NCBI GenBank assembly: GCA_024280945.1
Contig: JAMXLO010000032.1
Coordinates: 1-64,000, forward strand
DNA: 64,000 bases
Source of the DNA: Acetobacteraceae bacterium
GTDB lineage: Bacteria; Pseudomonadota; Alphaproteobacteria; Acetobacterales; Acetobacteraceae
Direction: 5' to 3'
This document shows positions 1-10,814 of the stretch, one piece after another. The notes under the pieces are model-generated. The model worked only from the letters and a program-made list of their open reading frames with translations. It did no database searches and was not told where the DNA came from. Made by a program: the position numbers and the translations under genes. Within the stretch, counting starts at the first letter, position 1. Each line of letters starts with the position of its first letter.

Positions 1-887
1 TGATCGACACCCATGTGGCGCGCGATCGCCACCATGTGGATCGGGCAGTTCGATGATGCGCCGAGTGCGGCGGCCGCAACAACGGCATTCTCGAACGCCT
101 GCTTCGTCATGATGTCGGATGGCCGCAGATTCTCCTGCACCATCGCGACGATGCGCCTGCCGGTCTCGTAGGCCATCCAGCCGCGTTCACGATACGGGGC
201 GGGGATCGCGGCGCAACCCGGCAGCGACATGCCGAGTGTCTCCGCCAGCGAGTTCATCGACGTCGCAGTACCCATCGTGTTGCAGTGACCGATGGATGGT
301 GCCGACGACGACACCATCTGCATGAACTCGTCGTAGTTGATCTTGCCTTCGGCGTAGAGTCTGCGGCCCTCCCAGATGATGGTGCCGGAACCGGACAGGC
401 GCCCCTGCCACCAGCCATCCAGCATGGGCCCACCGGACAGCACGATGGCGGGTATGTTCACCGTCGCCGCCCCCATCAGGCACGCGGGTGTCGTCTTGTC
501 GCAGCCGGTGGTCAGCACGACGCCATCGATCGGATAGCCGTGCAGCACCTCGACCAGCGACAGATAGGCCAGGTTGCGATCCAGCGCTGCCGTCGGCCGC
601 TTGCCGGTCTCCTGGATCGGATGGACCGGGAACTCCAGCGGCACACCGCCGGCGGCCCGGATGCCGTCACGCACGCGGCTTGCCAGTTCGACGTGATGGC
701 GGTTGCACGGCGACAGATCGGACCCGGTTTGCGCAATGCCGATGATCGGCCTGCCGCCGCGCAGTTCGTCGGGCGTGATGCCGTAGTTCATGTAGCGCTC
801 AAGATAGAGCGCCGTCATTGCCGGGTCGGCGGGATCATCGAACCACCGACGCGAGCGCAGCCGCCGTCCGTTGCCGTCATCCGCCAT
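1..887 (-). CDS. IlvD/Edd family dehydratase, partial (C-terminus beyond window)
   Basis: Fe-S dehydratase of the dihydroxy-acid/6-phosphogluconate dehydratase superfamily. I translated it by hand because the frame runs off the window. It starts [19 protein letters not shown] at an ATG behind a GGGAGG ribosome site, and about 295 residues are visible. Family hallmarks are [17 protein letters not shown] and [14 protein letters not shown], which hold the cluster cysteines. The N-terminus '[22 protein letters not shown]' resembles the pentonate (L-arabinonate-type) dehydratase branch more than biosynthetic IlvD, so a sugar-acid dehydratase is more likely than valine synthesis. It lies 53 nt downstream of a binding-protein gene on the same strand. 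Exact substrate unknown. Confidence 0.88.
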   Translation of the reverse strand, partial: MADDGNGRRLRSRRWFDDPADPAMTALYLERYMNYGITPDELRGGRPIIGIAQTGSDLSPCNRHHVELASRVRDGIRAAGGVPLEFPVHPIQETGKRPTAALDRNLAYLSLVEVLHGYPIDGVVLTTGCDKTTPACLMGAATVNIPAIVLSGGPMLDGWWQGRLSGSGTIIWEGRRLYAEGKINYDEFMQMVSSSAPSIGHCNTMGTATSMNSLAETLGMSLPGCAAIPAPYRERGWMAYETGRRIVAMVQENLRPSDIMTKQAFENAVVAAAALGASSNCPIHMVAIARHMGVD

Positions 888-940
888 ATTCAGCCTCCCG
901 CTCGAAGGCGCGGCCGCGCCGACGGCCGCGCCTCAACTGT

Positions 941-2149
941 TCAGGATTCGGCGCCCTCGATGACATCGCCGAAACGCACCCAGGTCTTGCCGTCCCATTT
1001 CATCAACTGCATCGCGCGGATCGGGTGATAGTTCGTGGGACTGGTGTTGATCTTGATGCCGGGCAGCAACAGCGGATTGCTCACGTCGTGCAGGTTGGTC
1101 GCCTGCTTCATGACGTTCTCGCGCGAGAAATCGCCATTGCATTGCTTGAGCACCTTCAGCATCGTGTCGCTGACCGCGTACGCGGCGATGTAGCCGCCAT
1201 CGGTCTGATCCGCGCCAGGCAGATATTTGTCCATGAAAGTGCGCCATTCCTTCATGCCGGTATCATCCTGCCATGCCGGATCCGTCGGGTCCTTCAGGTA
1301 ACCGGCACTGATGATGCCGATGGCATTTTCGGGACCTGCGGGATTGATCACTGCGCCCACCGAGATGGCGACGTTGGTCAGAAAGAACATCGGCTTCCAG
1401 TTCAGGTCGTGAACCTTGCGGATCGCCTGCGCAGCAAACTTCGGCGTGGCGACCACCAGGAGCACGTCCGCGCCTGACGCCTGCAATCCGGTGATCTGGC
1501 TGTCCACCGTCGGGTCGGTCACTTCATACGTGGCCGTGGTCACCATCTTGCTGAACTTGTCGCCCAGCACGTCCTTCACACCGGCCGGATAGTCCTTTCC
1601 GAAGTCGTCGTTCTGGTAGAGGATCGCCAGCTTCATGTCCGGCTTCTGCCGCAGCATGTATTTGGTGTAGATCTGCGCTTCCGTCCGGTAGCTTGGCTGC
1701 CAGCCGATGGTCCAAGGAAATTCCTTGTGGTTGCCCCACTTGTCGGCACCGGTCGCCACGAACAGCTGAGGCACCTTGCGCTGGTTCATGTAGCGTTGGA
1801 TGGCGCTATTGCTCGGTGTGCCCAGCGTATTGAAGGTGAAGGCCACCTTGTCGTCTTCGACCAGTTTGCGGATCTGTTCGACGGTGCGGGGCGGGCTGTA
1901 GCCGTCATCGTATGAGATGAAGTCGATCTTGTGGCCGGCGACTCCGCCCTGTTCGTTGACCATCTTGTTGAAATAAGCCTGCTCCAGCTTGCCCAGGACA
2001 CCATAAGCCGAGGCTGGGCCGCTGTACGGATTGGTGTGGCCGATCTTGATTTCGTTTGCAGTCACGCCTGGACTGTCGGCGGCAACCGGTCCCGCAACGA
2101 CACAAGCAGCCAGAATGGCCGCGGCAAGATAGGCGATACGTCTCGGCAT
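941..2149 (-). CDS. ABC transporter substrate-binding protein, branched-chain amino acid (LivK) type
   Basis: Periplasmic type-1 binding protein of 402 residues. The N-terminus (MPRRIAYLAAAILAACVVAGPVAADS) is a typical Sec signal peptide cut near residue 24. The mature part opens with 'TANEIKIGHTNPYSGPASAYG' character, as in LivK/amide-binding proteins, and continues through 'YQNDDFGKDYPAGVK'. It lies 66 nt downstream of the methylcrotonyl-CoA carboxylase alpha gene on the same strand, so leucine or another branched-chain compound is a reasonable but unproven ligand. No permease or ATPase gene of this transporter family lies in the window, although genes beyond the left edge cannot be excluded. 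Confidence 0.9.
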   Translation of the reverse strand: MPRRIAYLAAAILAACVVAGPVAADSPGVTANEIKIGHTNPYSGPASAYGVLGKLEQAYFNKMVNEQGGVAGHKIDFISYDDGYSPPRTVEQIRKLVEDDKVAFTFNTLGTPSNSAIQRYMNQRKVPQLFVATGADKWGNHKEFPWTIGWQPSYRTEAQIYTKYMLRQKPDMKLAILYQNDDFGKDYPAGVKDVLGDKFSKMVTTATYEVTDPTVDSQITGLQASGADVLLVVATPKFAAQAIRKVHDLNWKPMFFLTNVAISVGAVINPAGPENAIGIISAGYLKDPTDPAWQDDTGMKEWRTFMDKYLPGADQTDGGYIAAYAVSDTMLKVLKQCNGDFSRENVMKQATNLHDVSNPLLLPGIKINTSPTNYHPIRAMQLMKWDGKTWVRFGDVIEGAES

Positions 2150-2215
2150 AGAACGTCGATCCTCCTGGTCTGACGCGGGCTACTTGGCCATGCCGTGCCG
2201 GCCGAGGCAATGGGC

Positions 2216-4222
2216 TCAGCCGGTCGCTTCCTGCTCGGCAAATCCAACCAGAAGCTGGCCTTCGACGACGCTGTCGCCGACCTGGCAGGACACGGTGGCG
2301 ACAACGCCATCGGCCGGCGCGGCAAGCCGGAAGACGGTTTTCATCGCTTCCAGCACCACCATGACCTGGCCGCGCGCTACCGACATTCCGGGTTCTGCCG
2401 ATACCTGGGTAACCTGGCCCGGAAGCGGTGCGACCAGCCGGCCTCCGGTGGCGTCTTCTTCCGCCGCAGCGGCCATCGGATCGGGCAGTTGCAGACGCAA
2501 CGTTTCGCCGTTGCGGCGCACGGTGATCAACTCGCCGATGCGCATGGCGACGATGCGTTCGCGCATGCCGTCAAGCCAGACATTGGTGCGTCCATCCGGC
2601 GCCGAGGCGGCGCTGCCTGTGATCACCTTGTCCTTGACGCTCAGTTGCCACGTGCGTCCTTCACGCCGAACCTTGACCATTATGTGCTGTTCATTGATGC
2701 CGAACGGCATTTCCCGTTCGCGCGCGATATTCGGCCAGAACTGATCGCAGGCGTGCCAGGGCGAGTATGGGTCCTGGCTCGCTGCTGCCGCTTGCCTCGC
2801 TGCTGCAGCTTCGTCGCCCAGTACAGCGAGCGCGGCGCCGGCCAGGGCTTCCGCCTGCGGTTCGCGCTGCGGCGCGAGCAACTCATCCCGATGCTGATCG
2901 ATGAATCCCGTATCGACGGCGCCGGCCTCGAACGCTGGATGCCCGACGATGCGGCCCAGCAGATCGACGTTGCTGACAACGCCAACCACATCGGTCGCCG
3001 CCAATGCGCGGTGCATCGTCCGCAGCACCGCGTCGCGGTTAGGACCATGACAGATCAGCTTCGCCAGCATCGCGTCGTAGTGAACCGACACGACATCGCC
3101 CGTGGCAAATCCAGTATCGACGCGCACGGCGGCCGACGGCTCCGGCGTGTGGAACAGCGCCAGGCCACCGATCGACGGAGCGAAGTCGTGCTCTGGATCC
3201 TCGGCGTAAATACGGGCTTCGATCGCATGGCCGCTGATGCCGATTTCATCCTGCCCGAGCGGCAGTTCTTCGCCTGCCGCGACAAGCAATTGCCATTCGA
3301 CCAGGTCAAGGCCGGTGACCATCTCGGTGACCGGATGCTCGACCTGCAGCCGCGTATTCATTTCTAGGAAGTAGAAACCATCGGCGTTGGCGACGAATTC
3401 CACCGTGCCGGCCCCTTCGTAGCCGACCGCCCGTGCCGCTGCGATCGCGGCACGGCCCATCGCTGACCGCCGCTTGTCGTCCAGCCCTGGTGCCGGCGCC
3501 TCTTCGATCACCTTCTGATGCCGCCGCTGCACTGAGCAGTCGCGCTCGAACAGATGGATCGCGTTGCCATGTCGGTCGGCAAACACCTGGACCTCGATGT
3601 GGCGCGGATGCGTCAGGTAGCGCTCGAGCAATACGCGGTCGTCAGCGAACGCCGATGCAGCTTCCTGACGTGCCGCGTCCAAGGCGATGGCAAACTCGTC
3701 CGCCTGCCGCACGATGCGCATGCCGCGACCGCCGCCGCCGGAGACCGCCTTGATCATCAGCGGAAAACCAATGCGGTTAGACTGATCGGCCAGGAATGCC
3801 GCGTCCTGCCGGTCGCCATGATAGCCGGGCAGCAGCGGCACGCCGGACGTCTCCATCAGCGCCTTCGCGGCCGACTTCGATCCCATCGCGCGCATAGCCG
3901 ACGCGGGCGGACCGACGAAAACGATGCCGGATTCTGCGCAGGCTTCGGCAAAGGCGGGGTTCTCCGACAGGAACCCATAGCCGGGATGAATTGCCTTGGC
4001 GCCAGCGCGCTGTGCCGCCTGAATGATGCGCGGAATATTCAGATAGCTGTCGCGTGCCGGTGCCGGACCGATACGAACGGCGCGATCAGCAGCCTTCACA
4101 TGAAGCGCGTTGGCATCGGCGTCCGAATAGACCGCGACAGTCGCGATACCCATGCGCCGCGCGGTGCGTGCGATGCGGCAGGCAATTTCGCCGCGGTTGG
4201 CAATCAGCAGCGTCTGGAACAT
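2216..4222 (-). CDS. mccA: 3-methylcrotonyl-CoA carboxylase, biotin-carrying alpha subunit
   Basis: Carboxylates biotin with ATP and bicarbonate for the carboxylation of 3-methylcrotonyl-CoA in leucine catabolism. The 668 residues contain an N-terminal biotin carboxylase fold (MFQTLLIANRGEIACRIART start, glycine-rich ATP-grasp GGGGRGMRIV, 'MNTRLQVEHPVTEMVTGLDL') and a C-terminal biotinyl domain with EAMKT (Lys628), where most homologues have AMKM. I set the start at this Met because the longer open frame adds 39 arginine-rich residues that overlap the upstream gene and precede the universal first beta strand. It begins 2 nt after the beta subunit stop, so the two are almost certainly co-translated. 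Also called liuD. Confidence 0.95.
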   Translation of the reverse strand: MFQTLLIANRGEIACRIARTARRMGIATVAVYSDADANALHVKAADRAVRIGPAPARDSYLNIPRIIQAAQRAGAKAIHPGYGFLSENPAFAEACAESGIVFVGPPASAMRAMGSKSAAKALMETSGVPLLPGYHGDRQDAAFLADQSNRIGFPLMIKAVSGGGGRGMRIVRQADEFAIALDAARQEAASAFADDRVLLERYLTHPRHIEVQVFADRHGNAIHLFERDCSVQRRHQKVIEEAPAPGLDDKRRSAMGRAAIAAARAVGYEGAGTVEFVANADGFYFLEMNTRLQVEHPVTEMVTGLDLVEWQLLVAAGEELPLGQDEIGISGHAIEARIYAEDPEHDFAPSIGGLALFHTPEPSAAVRVDTGFATGDVVSVHYDAMLAKLICHGPNRDAVLRTMHRALAATDVVGVVSNVDLLGRIVGHPAFEAGAVDTGFIDQHRDELLAPQREPQAEALAGAALAVLGDEAAAARQAAAASQDPYSPWHACDQFWPNIAREREMPFGINEQHIMVKVRREGRTWQLSVKDKVITGSAASAPDGRTNVWLDGMRERIVAMRIGELITVRRNGETLRLQLPDPMAAAAEEDATGGRLVAPLPGQVTQVSAEPGMSVARGQVMVVLEAMKTVFRLAAPADGVVATVSCQVGDSVVEGQLLVGFAEQEATG

Positions 4223-4224
4223 CG

Positions 4225-5814
<1,590 letters not shown>

Positions 5815-5827
5815 GCTTTCGCTATTT

Positions 5828-5906
5828 CGTCATGGCCGGCCTCGTGCCGGCCATCCGCTCCGGCAGGCTGCCGCTGGCGATGGCCGGGACAAGCCCTGCC
5901 ATGACG
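5828..5906. repeat. Interspersed palindromic element between ivd and mccB
   Basis: The 103-nt gap is almost filled by an inverted repeat. The left arm begins CGTCATGGCCGGCCTCGTGC and the right arm ends in AAGCCCTGCCATGACG, with further inner pairing around GCCGGCCAT and GATGGCCGGGA. It matches the general type of 'GTCATGGCCGGG..' elements scattered between genes in many alphaproteobacteria (recalled from general knowledge, not searched). In the polycistronic message it would form a long hairpin between the first two genes and could stabilise or uncouple the segments. Confidence 0.75.
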
Positions 5907-5917
5907 GGTCACCCGCA

Positions 5918-7096
5918 TCATGCCGTCTCGCGGAACAGCTCGCGGCCGATCAGCATCCGCCGGATCTCGCTGGTGCCGGCACCGATCTCGTACAGCTTGG
6001 CATCGCGCAGCAGCCGCCCGGTCGGATAATCGTTGATGTAGCCGTTGCCGCCCAGACACTGAACCGCCTCGAGCGCCATCCACGTCGCCTTCTCTGCCGC
6101 ATACAGAATGGCACCGGCGGCGTCCTTGCGCGTCGTCTCGCCCCGGTCGCACGCCTTGGCGACTGTATACACATAGGCCTTCGCGGCATTCATCGTGGTG
6201 TACATGTCGGCGAGCTTGCCCTGCATGAGCTGGAACTCACCGATCGGCTGATCGAACTGCTTGCGCTCGTGCACGTACGGCACCACCACGTCCATACAGG
6301 CCTGCATGATGCCAAGCGGTCCCGCAGCAAGTACGGCGCGTTCATAATCGAGCCCACTCATCAGCACGCGCGCGCCGTCGTTGACGCTCCCCAGAACATT
6401 CTCTTCAGGCACTTCGCAGTCGGCGAACACCAGCTCGCTGGTGTTGGACCCACGCATTCCGAGCTTGTCGAGTTTCTGTGCGGTAGAGAATCCGGAAAAA
6501 CCCTTTTCCACCAGAAACGCGGTGATACCGCGCGGGCCGGCCGCCGGATCGGTCTTGGCGTAGATCACCAGCACATCGGCGTCCGGTCCGTTGGTGATCC
6601 ACATCTTCGAGCCGTTCAGCACATAACGGTCGCCGCGCTTCTCCGCCCGTGTTCGCATGCCAACGACATCGGAACCGGCGCCGGGCTCGCTCATCGCCAA
6701 CGCACCGACATGCTCGCCGCTGATCAGCTTCGGCAGATACTTTCGCTTCTGTGCCTCGTTGCCGTTGCGGCGTATCTGATTGACGCAAAGATTGGAGTGC
6801 GCGCCGTAGGACAGGCCAACCGAGGCGGACGCGCGGGAAATTTCCTCCATGGCCACGACATGTTCCAGGTAGCCCATGCCGGCGCCGCCATAGTCCTCTT
6901 CCACCGTAATGCCCAGCACGCCCAGGTCGCCGAACTTGCGCCACAGGTCCGTCGGGAACTCGTTGTCGCGATCGATCGCCGCGGCGCGCGGTGCGATCTC
7001 GTCGGCGGCGAAGTTTTCGACCGTCGTGCGCAGCATATCTGCTGCGTCGCCGAGGTCGAAATTCAGGCTTGGGAGCCGGTTTGACAACTGCGCCAT
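5918..7096 (-). CDS. ivd: Isovaleryl-CoA dehydrogenase
   Basis: FAD-dependent acyl-CoA dehydrogenase oxidising isovaleryl-CoA to 3-methylcrotonyl-CoA, the substrate of the carboxylase encoded downstream. It has 392 residues from [13 protein letters not shown]; an upstream extension of the frame runs through the divergent gene and is rejected. The catalytic base is Glu252 in '[13 protein letters not shown]', the position characteristic of isovaleryl- and long-chain enzymes. '[18 protein letters not shown]' and the C-terminal '[20 protein letters not shown]' are family signatures. It is the first gene of the minus-strand operon, 64 nt from the divergent TPP-enzyme gene. Also called liuA. Confidence 0.94.
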   Translation of the reverse strand: MAQLSNRLPSLNFDLGDAADMLRTTVENFAADEIAPRAAAIDRDNEFPTDLWRKFGDLGVLGITVEEDYGGAGMGYLEHVVAMEEISRASASVGLSYGAHSNLCVNQIRRNGNEAQKRKYLPKLISGEHVGALAMSEPGAGSDVVGMRTRAEKRGDRYVLNGSKMWITNGPDADVLVIYAKTDPAAGPRGITAFLVEKGFSGFSTAQKLDKLGMRGSNTSELVFADCEVPEENVLGSVNDGARVLMSGLDYERAVLAAGPLGIMQACMDVVVPYVHERKQFDQPIGEFQLMQGKLADMYTTMNAAKAYVYTVAKACDRGETTRKDAAGAILYAAEKATWMALEAVQCLGGNGYINDYPTGRLLRDAKLYEIGAGTSEIRRMLIGRELFRETA

Positions 7097-7160
7097 GCTG
7101 GAACAATGACCGAGCGAGAGCGGGCCGCCAAGTGACACCTGCTCGACGGAGGAAACAGCC

Positions 7161-8894
7161 ATGACAATCGAACGCATGCTGACCGAGGAAGAGTCCGCTG
7201 CCGACCTGGTCGGGCGCGTGCTGCAGGAAGCTGGCATCGAGTATGTGTTCGGGATCTCCGGCGGCCACACCGGCCGCATCGTCTCGGGCCTGAGCAAGTA
7301 TCAGAACTCGTTGCGCATGGTATTGGTGCGCGAGGAGTCGCTCGCCGGCGTCATGGCCGAGGTCTATGGGCGGCTGACGCGGCGGCCCGGGGTGATGATC
7401 GGCCAAGGACCGTGGGTGCTGGGCAATGGCCTGATCGGCACCATCGAGGCGTTTCTCTCCAGTTCGCCGATGTTGCTGCTGACCGATTTCAGCGACGCCA
7501 CCCGTTTCCATCTGCATGCGCCCTATCAACAGGCCACCGGCGATTACGGCAGCTGGGACGCACGCCGTGCGTTCAGCGGCGTCACCAAGCAGGTGATGCA
7601 GGCGCACGAGCCGATCGCCGCCGTGCAGGCGACTCAGCTTGCCATCAAGCACGCAATGGCGGGGCAGTGCGGGCCGGTGGCAGTGCTGTTCGCGCAGGAT
7701 TCGCTGTCCGGCACCGTCAGCCCTGATTCGCAGCCGGGCCTCTATCCCACACGCTATTACCTGCCCGGGTCACCACCGCCGGCCGATGCGGCGAAGGTGA
7801 CGGCGGCGGCGAAGGCACTGCTCGCCGCACAGCGGCCCGCGGTAATCGCCGGCAACGGCGTCCGCATCGCACAGGCCTACGAGCCGTTGACCGCGTTGGC
7901 CGAAGCGGCGGGGCTGCCGGTGGCAACCACTGCGGCCGGCAAAGGATGCTTTGCCGAGACGCATGACCTTGCCCTGGGCGTGTTCGGCACATTCGGCACC
8001 GAGGCCGCGAACGCCTGCATCGCCGAAGCTGATCTGATTCTGGCGGTCGGGACGAAGCTAGGACCGAGCGACACCGCGTGGGAGAACCGCGACCTGCTCG
8101 ACCCGACGCGGCAAACCTTCATCCAGATCGATATCGAACCGCGCAACGCCTCGTGGACCTACCCGGCAGAGCACGTCCTGCTAGGTGACGCGGAGCAGGT
8201 TTTGCGCCAACTGCACCACGCGGTCGGCAAAGACGATGCGCGGCGCAAGGCAGGCGTGGCCCGCGTGGCGAAAAGCCGTGAGAAGGGCTACTTCAACCAG
8301 CCTGGCTACTTCGCCGACGAGACGCCGATCCTGCCGCAGCGCGCCATCGGCGAACTGATGCGAACCTTGCCCGACAACGCCATCGTCACCTGCGATGCCG
8401 GCGAGAACCGCATCATGATGACGCACTACTATCAGACGAAGCAGGCCGGCGGTTTTCTGCAGGCCGCCGGCTCCGGTCCGATGGGTTTCGCAATTCCCGC
8501 GGCGCTGGCGGCCAAATTGGTGCATCCCGATCGGCCGGTGGTTGCCGTCTGCGGTGACGGCGGCTTCGCGATGACGATGAACGGGCTGATGACGGGGATC
8601 GAGCAGGACATCCCGATCATCGTCGTCGTGTTCAACAACAAGGCGCTTGGCTGGGTGCTGCATGGCGGCGGGCCGTTCGCCGCGGAGTTTGCCGACTTCG
8701 ACCATGCGGCGATTGCGCGGGCGATGGGCTGCAACGGCGTGCGCGTGACAGAACCAGCGGCACTGGGCACCGCGTTGCGCGAGGCGCTGAATGCGCGCGT
8801 GCCCACGGTGATCGATGTCCGCACCTCGCTGGCGCAGTCGTTCGCCGACATCACCTCGCCATTGGCGGTCGCGGCTTCGCCTCGGCGCCGCTAG
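7161..8894 (+). CDS. Thiamine pyrophosphate-dependent enzyme, acetolactate synthase-like
   Basis: A 577-residue homologue of the acetolactate synthase/benzoylformate decarboxylase family. The three usual domains are visible: N-terminal PYR domain with '[17 protein letters not shown]' around Glu58-59, a central domain ('[20 protein letters not shown]'), and a C-terminal PP domain with GDGG near residue 464 followed after about 27 residues by NN. The start has a strong site (GGAGGAAACAGCC then ATG). It is divergent from the isovalerate operon and tail-to-tail with thpR (3 nt apart). No small regulatory subunit is nearby, so a catabolic 2-oxo acid decarboxylase or lyase is as likely as acetolactate synthesis. 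Substrate cannot be read from the sequence. Confidence 0.85.
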   Translation: MTIERMLTEEESAADLVGRVLQEAGIEYVFGISGGHTGRIVSGLSKYQNSLRMVLVREESLAGVMAEVYGRLTRRPGVMIGQGPWVLGNGLIGTIEAFLSSSPMLLLTDFSDATRFHLHAPYQQATGDYGSWDARRAFSGVTKQVMQAHEPIAAVQATQLAIKHAMAGQCGPVAVLFAQDSLSGTVSPDSQPGLYPTRYYLPGSPPPADAAKVTAAAKALLAAQRPAVIAGNGVRIAQAYEPLTALAEAAGLPVATTAAGKGCFAETHDLALGVFGTFGTEAANACIAEADLILAVGTKLGPSDTAWENRDLLDPTRQTFIQIDIEPRNASWTYPAEHVLLGDAEQVLRQLHHAVGKDDARRKAGVARVAKSREKGYFNQPGYFADETPILPQRAIGELMRTLPDNAIVTCDAGENRIMMTHYYQTKQAGGFLQAAGSGPMGFAIPAALAAKLVHPDRPVVAVCGDGGFAMTMNGLMTGIEQDIPIIVVVFNNKALGWVLHGGGPFAAEFADFDHAAIARAMGCNGVRVTEPAALGTALREALNARVPTVIDVRTSLAQSFADITSPLAVAASPRRR

Positions 8895-8897
8895 GGT

Positions 8898-9446
8898 TTA
8901 CGCCATCGGTGCCTCCAACGCGTATTCCGCTTCCGCTGTATAGACCGGCCGATCTTTGCCCAGGATCGAGCTGAACAGCGTGAAGTGCTCCGCCGGTACC
9001 GGTCCGGCGCGAAACAGGTTGTGCGCCTGCACGAAGGCAGCCAGCTTCGCCTCGGACGTGCCGTCCAGCCGCGCCAGTGTCAGGTGCGGCTGAAACCGCC
9101 GCCGTTCCGGCTCCAATCCGCAGCGCTGCAGTGCGGCCTCGATCTTGGCCTGGAGCCGTTCAAGCTTTTCGGTGCGCTCGACGCCAAGCCACAGCGAGTG
9201 GCTGCGACGGGCCTTGGCGAAGGTGCCGATACCGCCCAGCGTCAATTCGAATGCAGGCGATTTCAGCGCCGCAAGCGTGCGGTCGATCTCTTCCGCCTCG
9301 TAGCGCGGTGTCTCCCCGATAAAGCGCAGGGTGATGTGGTAGTTCTCCGGCGGCACCCAGCGCGCGCCGGGAATGCCGGCGCCGGCCAGCAGCGCGATCC
9401 GCTGACGCAGGTCCCACGGAAGTTCGAGACCGACGAACAACCTCAT
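8898..9446 (-). CDS. thpR: RNA 2',3'-cyclic phosphodiesterase (2H / LigT family)
   Basis: A 182-residue 2H phosphoesterase. Both catalytic H-x-T tetrads are intact: HITL (His37, Thr39) and HLTL (His121, Thr123), the second in 'RFQPHLTLARL'. The family hydrolyses 2',3'-cyclic phosphates on RNA ends and can ligate tRNA halves in vitro. The start overlaps the tesA stop by 4 nt (ATGA), so it is translationally coupled to tesA. Confidence 0.92.
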   Translation of the reverse strand: MRLFVGLELPWDLRQRIALLAGAGIPGARWVPPENYHITLRFIGETPRYEAEEIDRTLAALKSPAFELTLGGIGTFAKARRSHSLWLGVERTEKLERLQAKIEAALQRCGLEPERRRFQPHLTLARLDGTSEAKLAAFVQAHNLFRAGPVPAEHFTLFSSILGKDRPVYTAEAEYALEAPMA

Positions 9447-10048
9447 GCCGGCCGCACCTCCGCAAGCAGACGTTCCACGAATGGCAGCAGGCGCGCGACG
9501 ATACGCTGAACCCCGGCGGCGTTGGGATGCACCCCATCCGACTGATTCAGTGCTGGGACCTCGGCCACGCCGACGAGAAAAAACGGGTCGTACAGAATAC
9601 CCTGCCGCTGCCCCAGCCGGTCGAATACGGCATTGAATGCCTGCGCGTAGTCTGGTCCCAGGTTGGGCATGGCATACATGCCGGTCAGCAGCACAGGAAG
9701 ATGCCGCGCGGCCAGTTTGTCGAGGATTGCCGTCAGGTTCTTTTCGACCTCGCGCGGGTCAACGCCCCGCAGCCCATCATTCGCCCCCAGCTCGACGATT
9801 GCCGCATCAGCGCCATCTGCCAGCGTCCAATCGAGCCGGGCCAACCCACCGGCCGTGGTGTCGCCCGATACGGCGCCGTCCACGATCCGGACGTCGTAGC
9901 CGCGGGCACGCAAGGCGACGTTGAGCTGCGCCTCAAACCCCTGGTCGTGCCGCAGTCCGTACCCGGCAGAGAGCGAATCACCCAGCACCAGGAGCCGGAT
10001 CGGCGCTGCCTGAGCGGTCAGCGGCAGTGCCAGGGCCAATGCGATCAT
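9443..10048 (-). CDS. tesA: Arylesterase / lysophospholipase, TesA-like SGNH hydrolase
   Basis: Periplasmic GDSL hydrolase of 201 residues. I prefer the start MIALALALPLTAQAAPI, which gives a clean short signal peptide with a GGGAAG site upstream; a longer frame to 10099 would overlap the divergent gene. Catalytic residues: Ser25 in GDSLS, the GAND block (oxyanion Asn), and Asp171/His174 in SDGVHP. It forms an operon with thpR and is divergent from a YbbA-type ATPase about 40 bp away, echoing the conserved tesA-ybbA neighbourhood of gammaproteobacteria. Confidence 0.92.
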   Translation of the reverse strand: MIALALALPLTAQAAPIRLLVLGDSLSAGYGLRHDQGFEAQLNVALRARGYDVRIVDGAVSGDTTAGGLARLDWTLADGADAAIVELGANDGLRGVDPREVEKNLTAILDKLAARHLPVLLTGMYAMPNLGPDYAQAFNAVFDRLGQRQGILYDPFFLVGVAEVPALNQSDGVHPNAAGVQRIVARLLPFVERLLAEVRPA

Positions 10049-10088
10049 GGCTTCCCGCCATCGACCGCGGAGGCCATATGGTGCCGCC

Positions 10089-10814
10089 ATGGATGCCACT
10101 CCGCCGTCTCAGGTTCCGCTGGTGCAAATGCGGGACCTGCACCTGACCGTGCCTTCCGCGGCCGGCCCGGTCAACATCCTGCGCGGCATCGATCTGGACA
10201 TCACGGCCGGCGAGGCGCTCGGCATCATCGGGCCCTCCGGCTCGGGCAAGACCAGCCTGCTGATGGCGCTGGCGGGTCTCGAGCGTGCCAGTCGGGGCAG
10301 CATCGTGGTGGCTGGCCATACGGTGACACGGATGGACGAGGACGCGCTGGCCCGGCTGCGTCGCGAGACCATCGGCATCGTGTTCCAGGCGTTTCACCTG
10401 ATCCCGACCATGACCGCGTTGGAAAATGTCGCCGTGCCGCTAGAACTTGCGGGCGCCCGAGACGCCGCAATGCGGGCGCGCGTGGCGCTGGAGGCCGTTG
10501 GACTGGGGCATCGGCTGACGCACCTGCCCGGCCAGCTGTCCGGTGGTGAGCAGCAGCGCGTGGCTCTTGCCCGCGCCTTTGCGCCCAGGCCGCGGCTGCT
10601 GCTGGCCGATGAGCCGACTGGTAACCTCGATCAGGCGACCGGTGACGCGGTGATGGATCTGCTGTTCCGCCTCCGCGCCGAGACAAGGGCGACCTTGGTG
10701 CTGATCACACACGATGCCCACCTCGCGTCACGCTGCTCACGGCGCGTCCACCTGGCAGATGGGAAGGTGGTGAAGGTCGACCTGGCACCGCTATGCGCCA
10801 CCCCAGTGGTCTGA
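10089..10814 (+). CDS. ABC transporter ATP-binding protein, YbbA/LolD-like
   Basis: Cytoplasmic ATPase of 241 residues from the ATG at [10 protein letters not shown]; an upstream GTG/ATG in frame lies inside the tesA start region and is less likely. Walker [10 protein letters not shown] (48-56), Q-loop Gln100, signature LSGGEQQ (150-156), Walker B LLADE with catalytic Glu175, and the H-loop ITHDAHLA are all intact. It overlaps the following FtsX-type permease gene by 22 nt, so the pair forms one transporter. The adjacency to tesA points to the YbbA-YbbP group rather than lipoprotein-releasing LolD. Confidence 0.9.
   Translation: MDATPPSQVPLVQMRDLHLTVPSAAGPVNILRGIDLDITAGEALGIIGPSGSGKTSLLMALAGLERASRGSIVVAGHTVTRMDEDALARLRRETIGIVFQAFHLIPTMTALENVAVPLELAGARDAAMRARVALEAVGLGHRLTHLPGQLSGGEQQRVALARAFAPRPRLLLADEPTGNLDQATGDAVMDLLFRLRAETRATLVLITHDAHLASRCSRRVHLADGKVVKVDLAPLCATPVV

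Noticed and set aside
2195-3367. Long plus-strand ORF (390 codons) opposite mccA
   Set aside because: Mirror frame of a highly conserved biotin carboxylase gene; Arg/His-rich composition and no recognisable sequence.
7161-8894. Biosynthetic acetolactate synthase (ilvB)
   Set aside because: No regulatory subunit or ilvC nearby, and family motifs do not distinguish it from decarboxylases, so I left the gene symbol empty.
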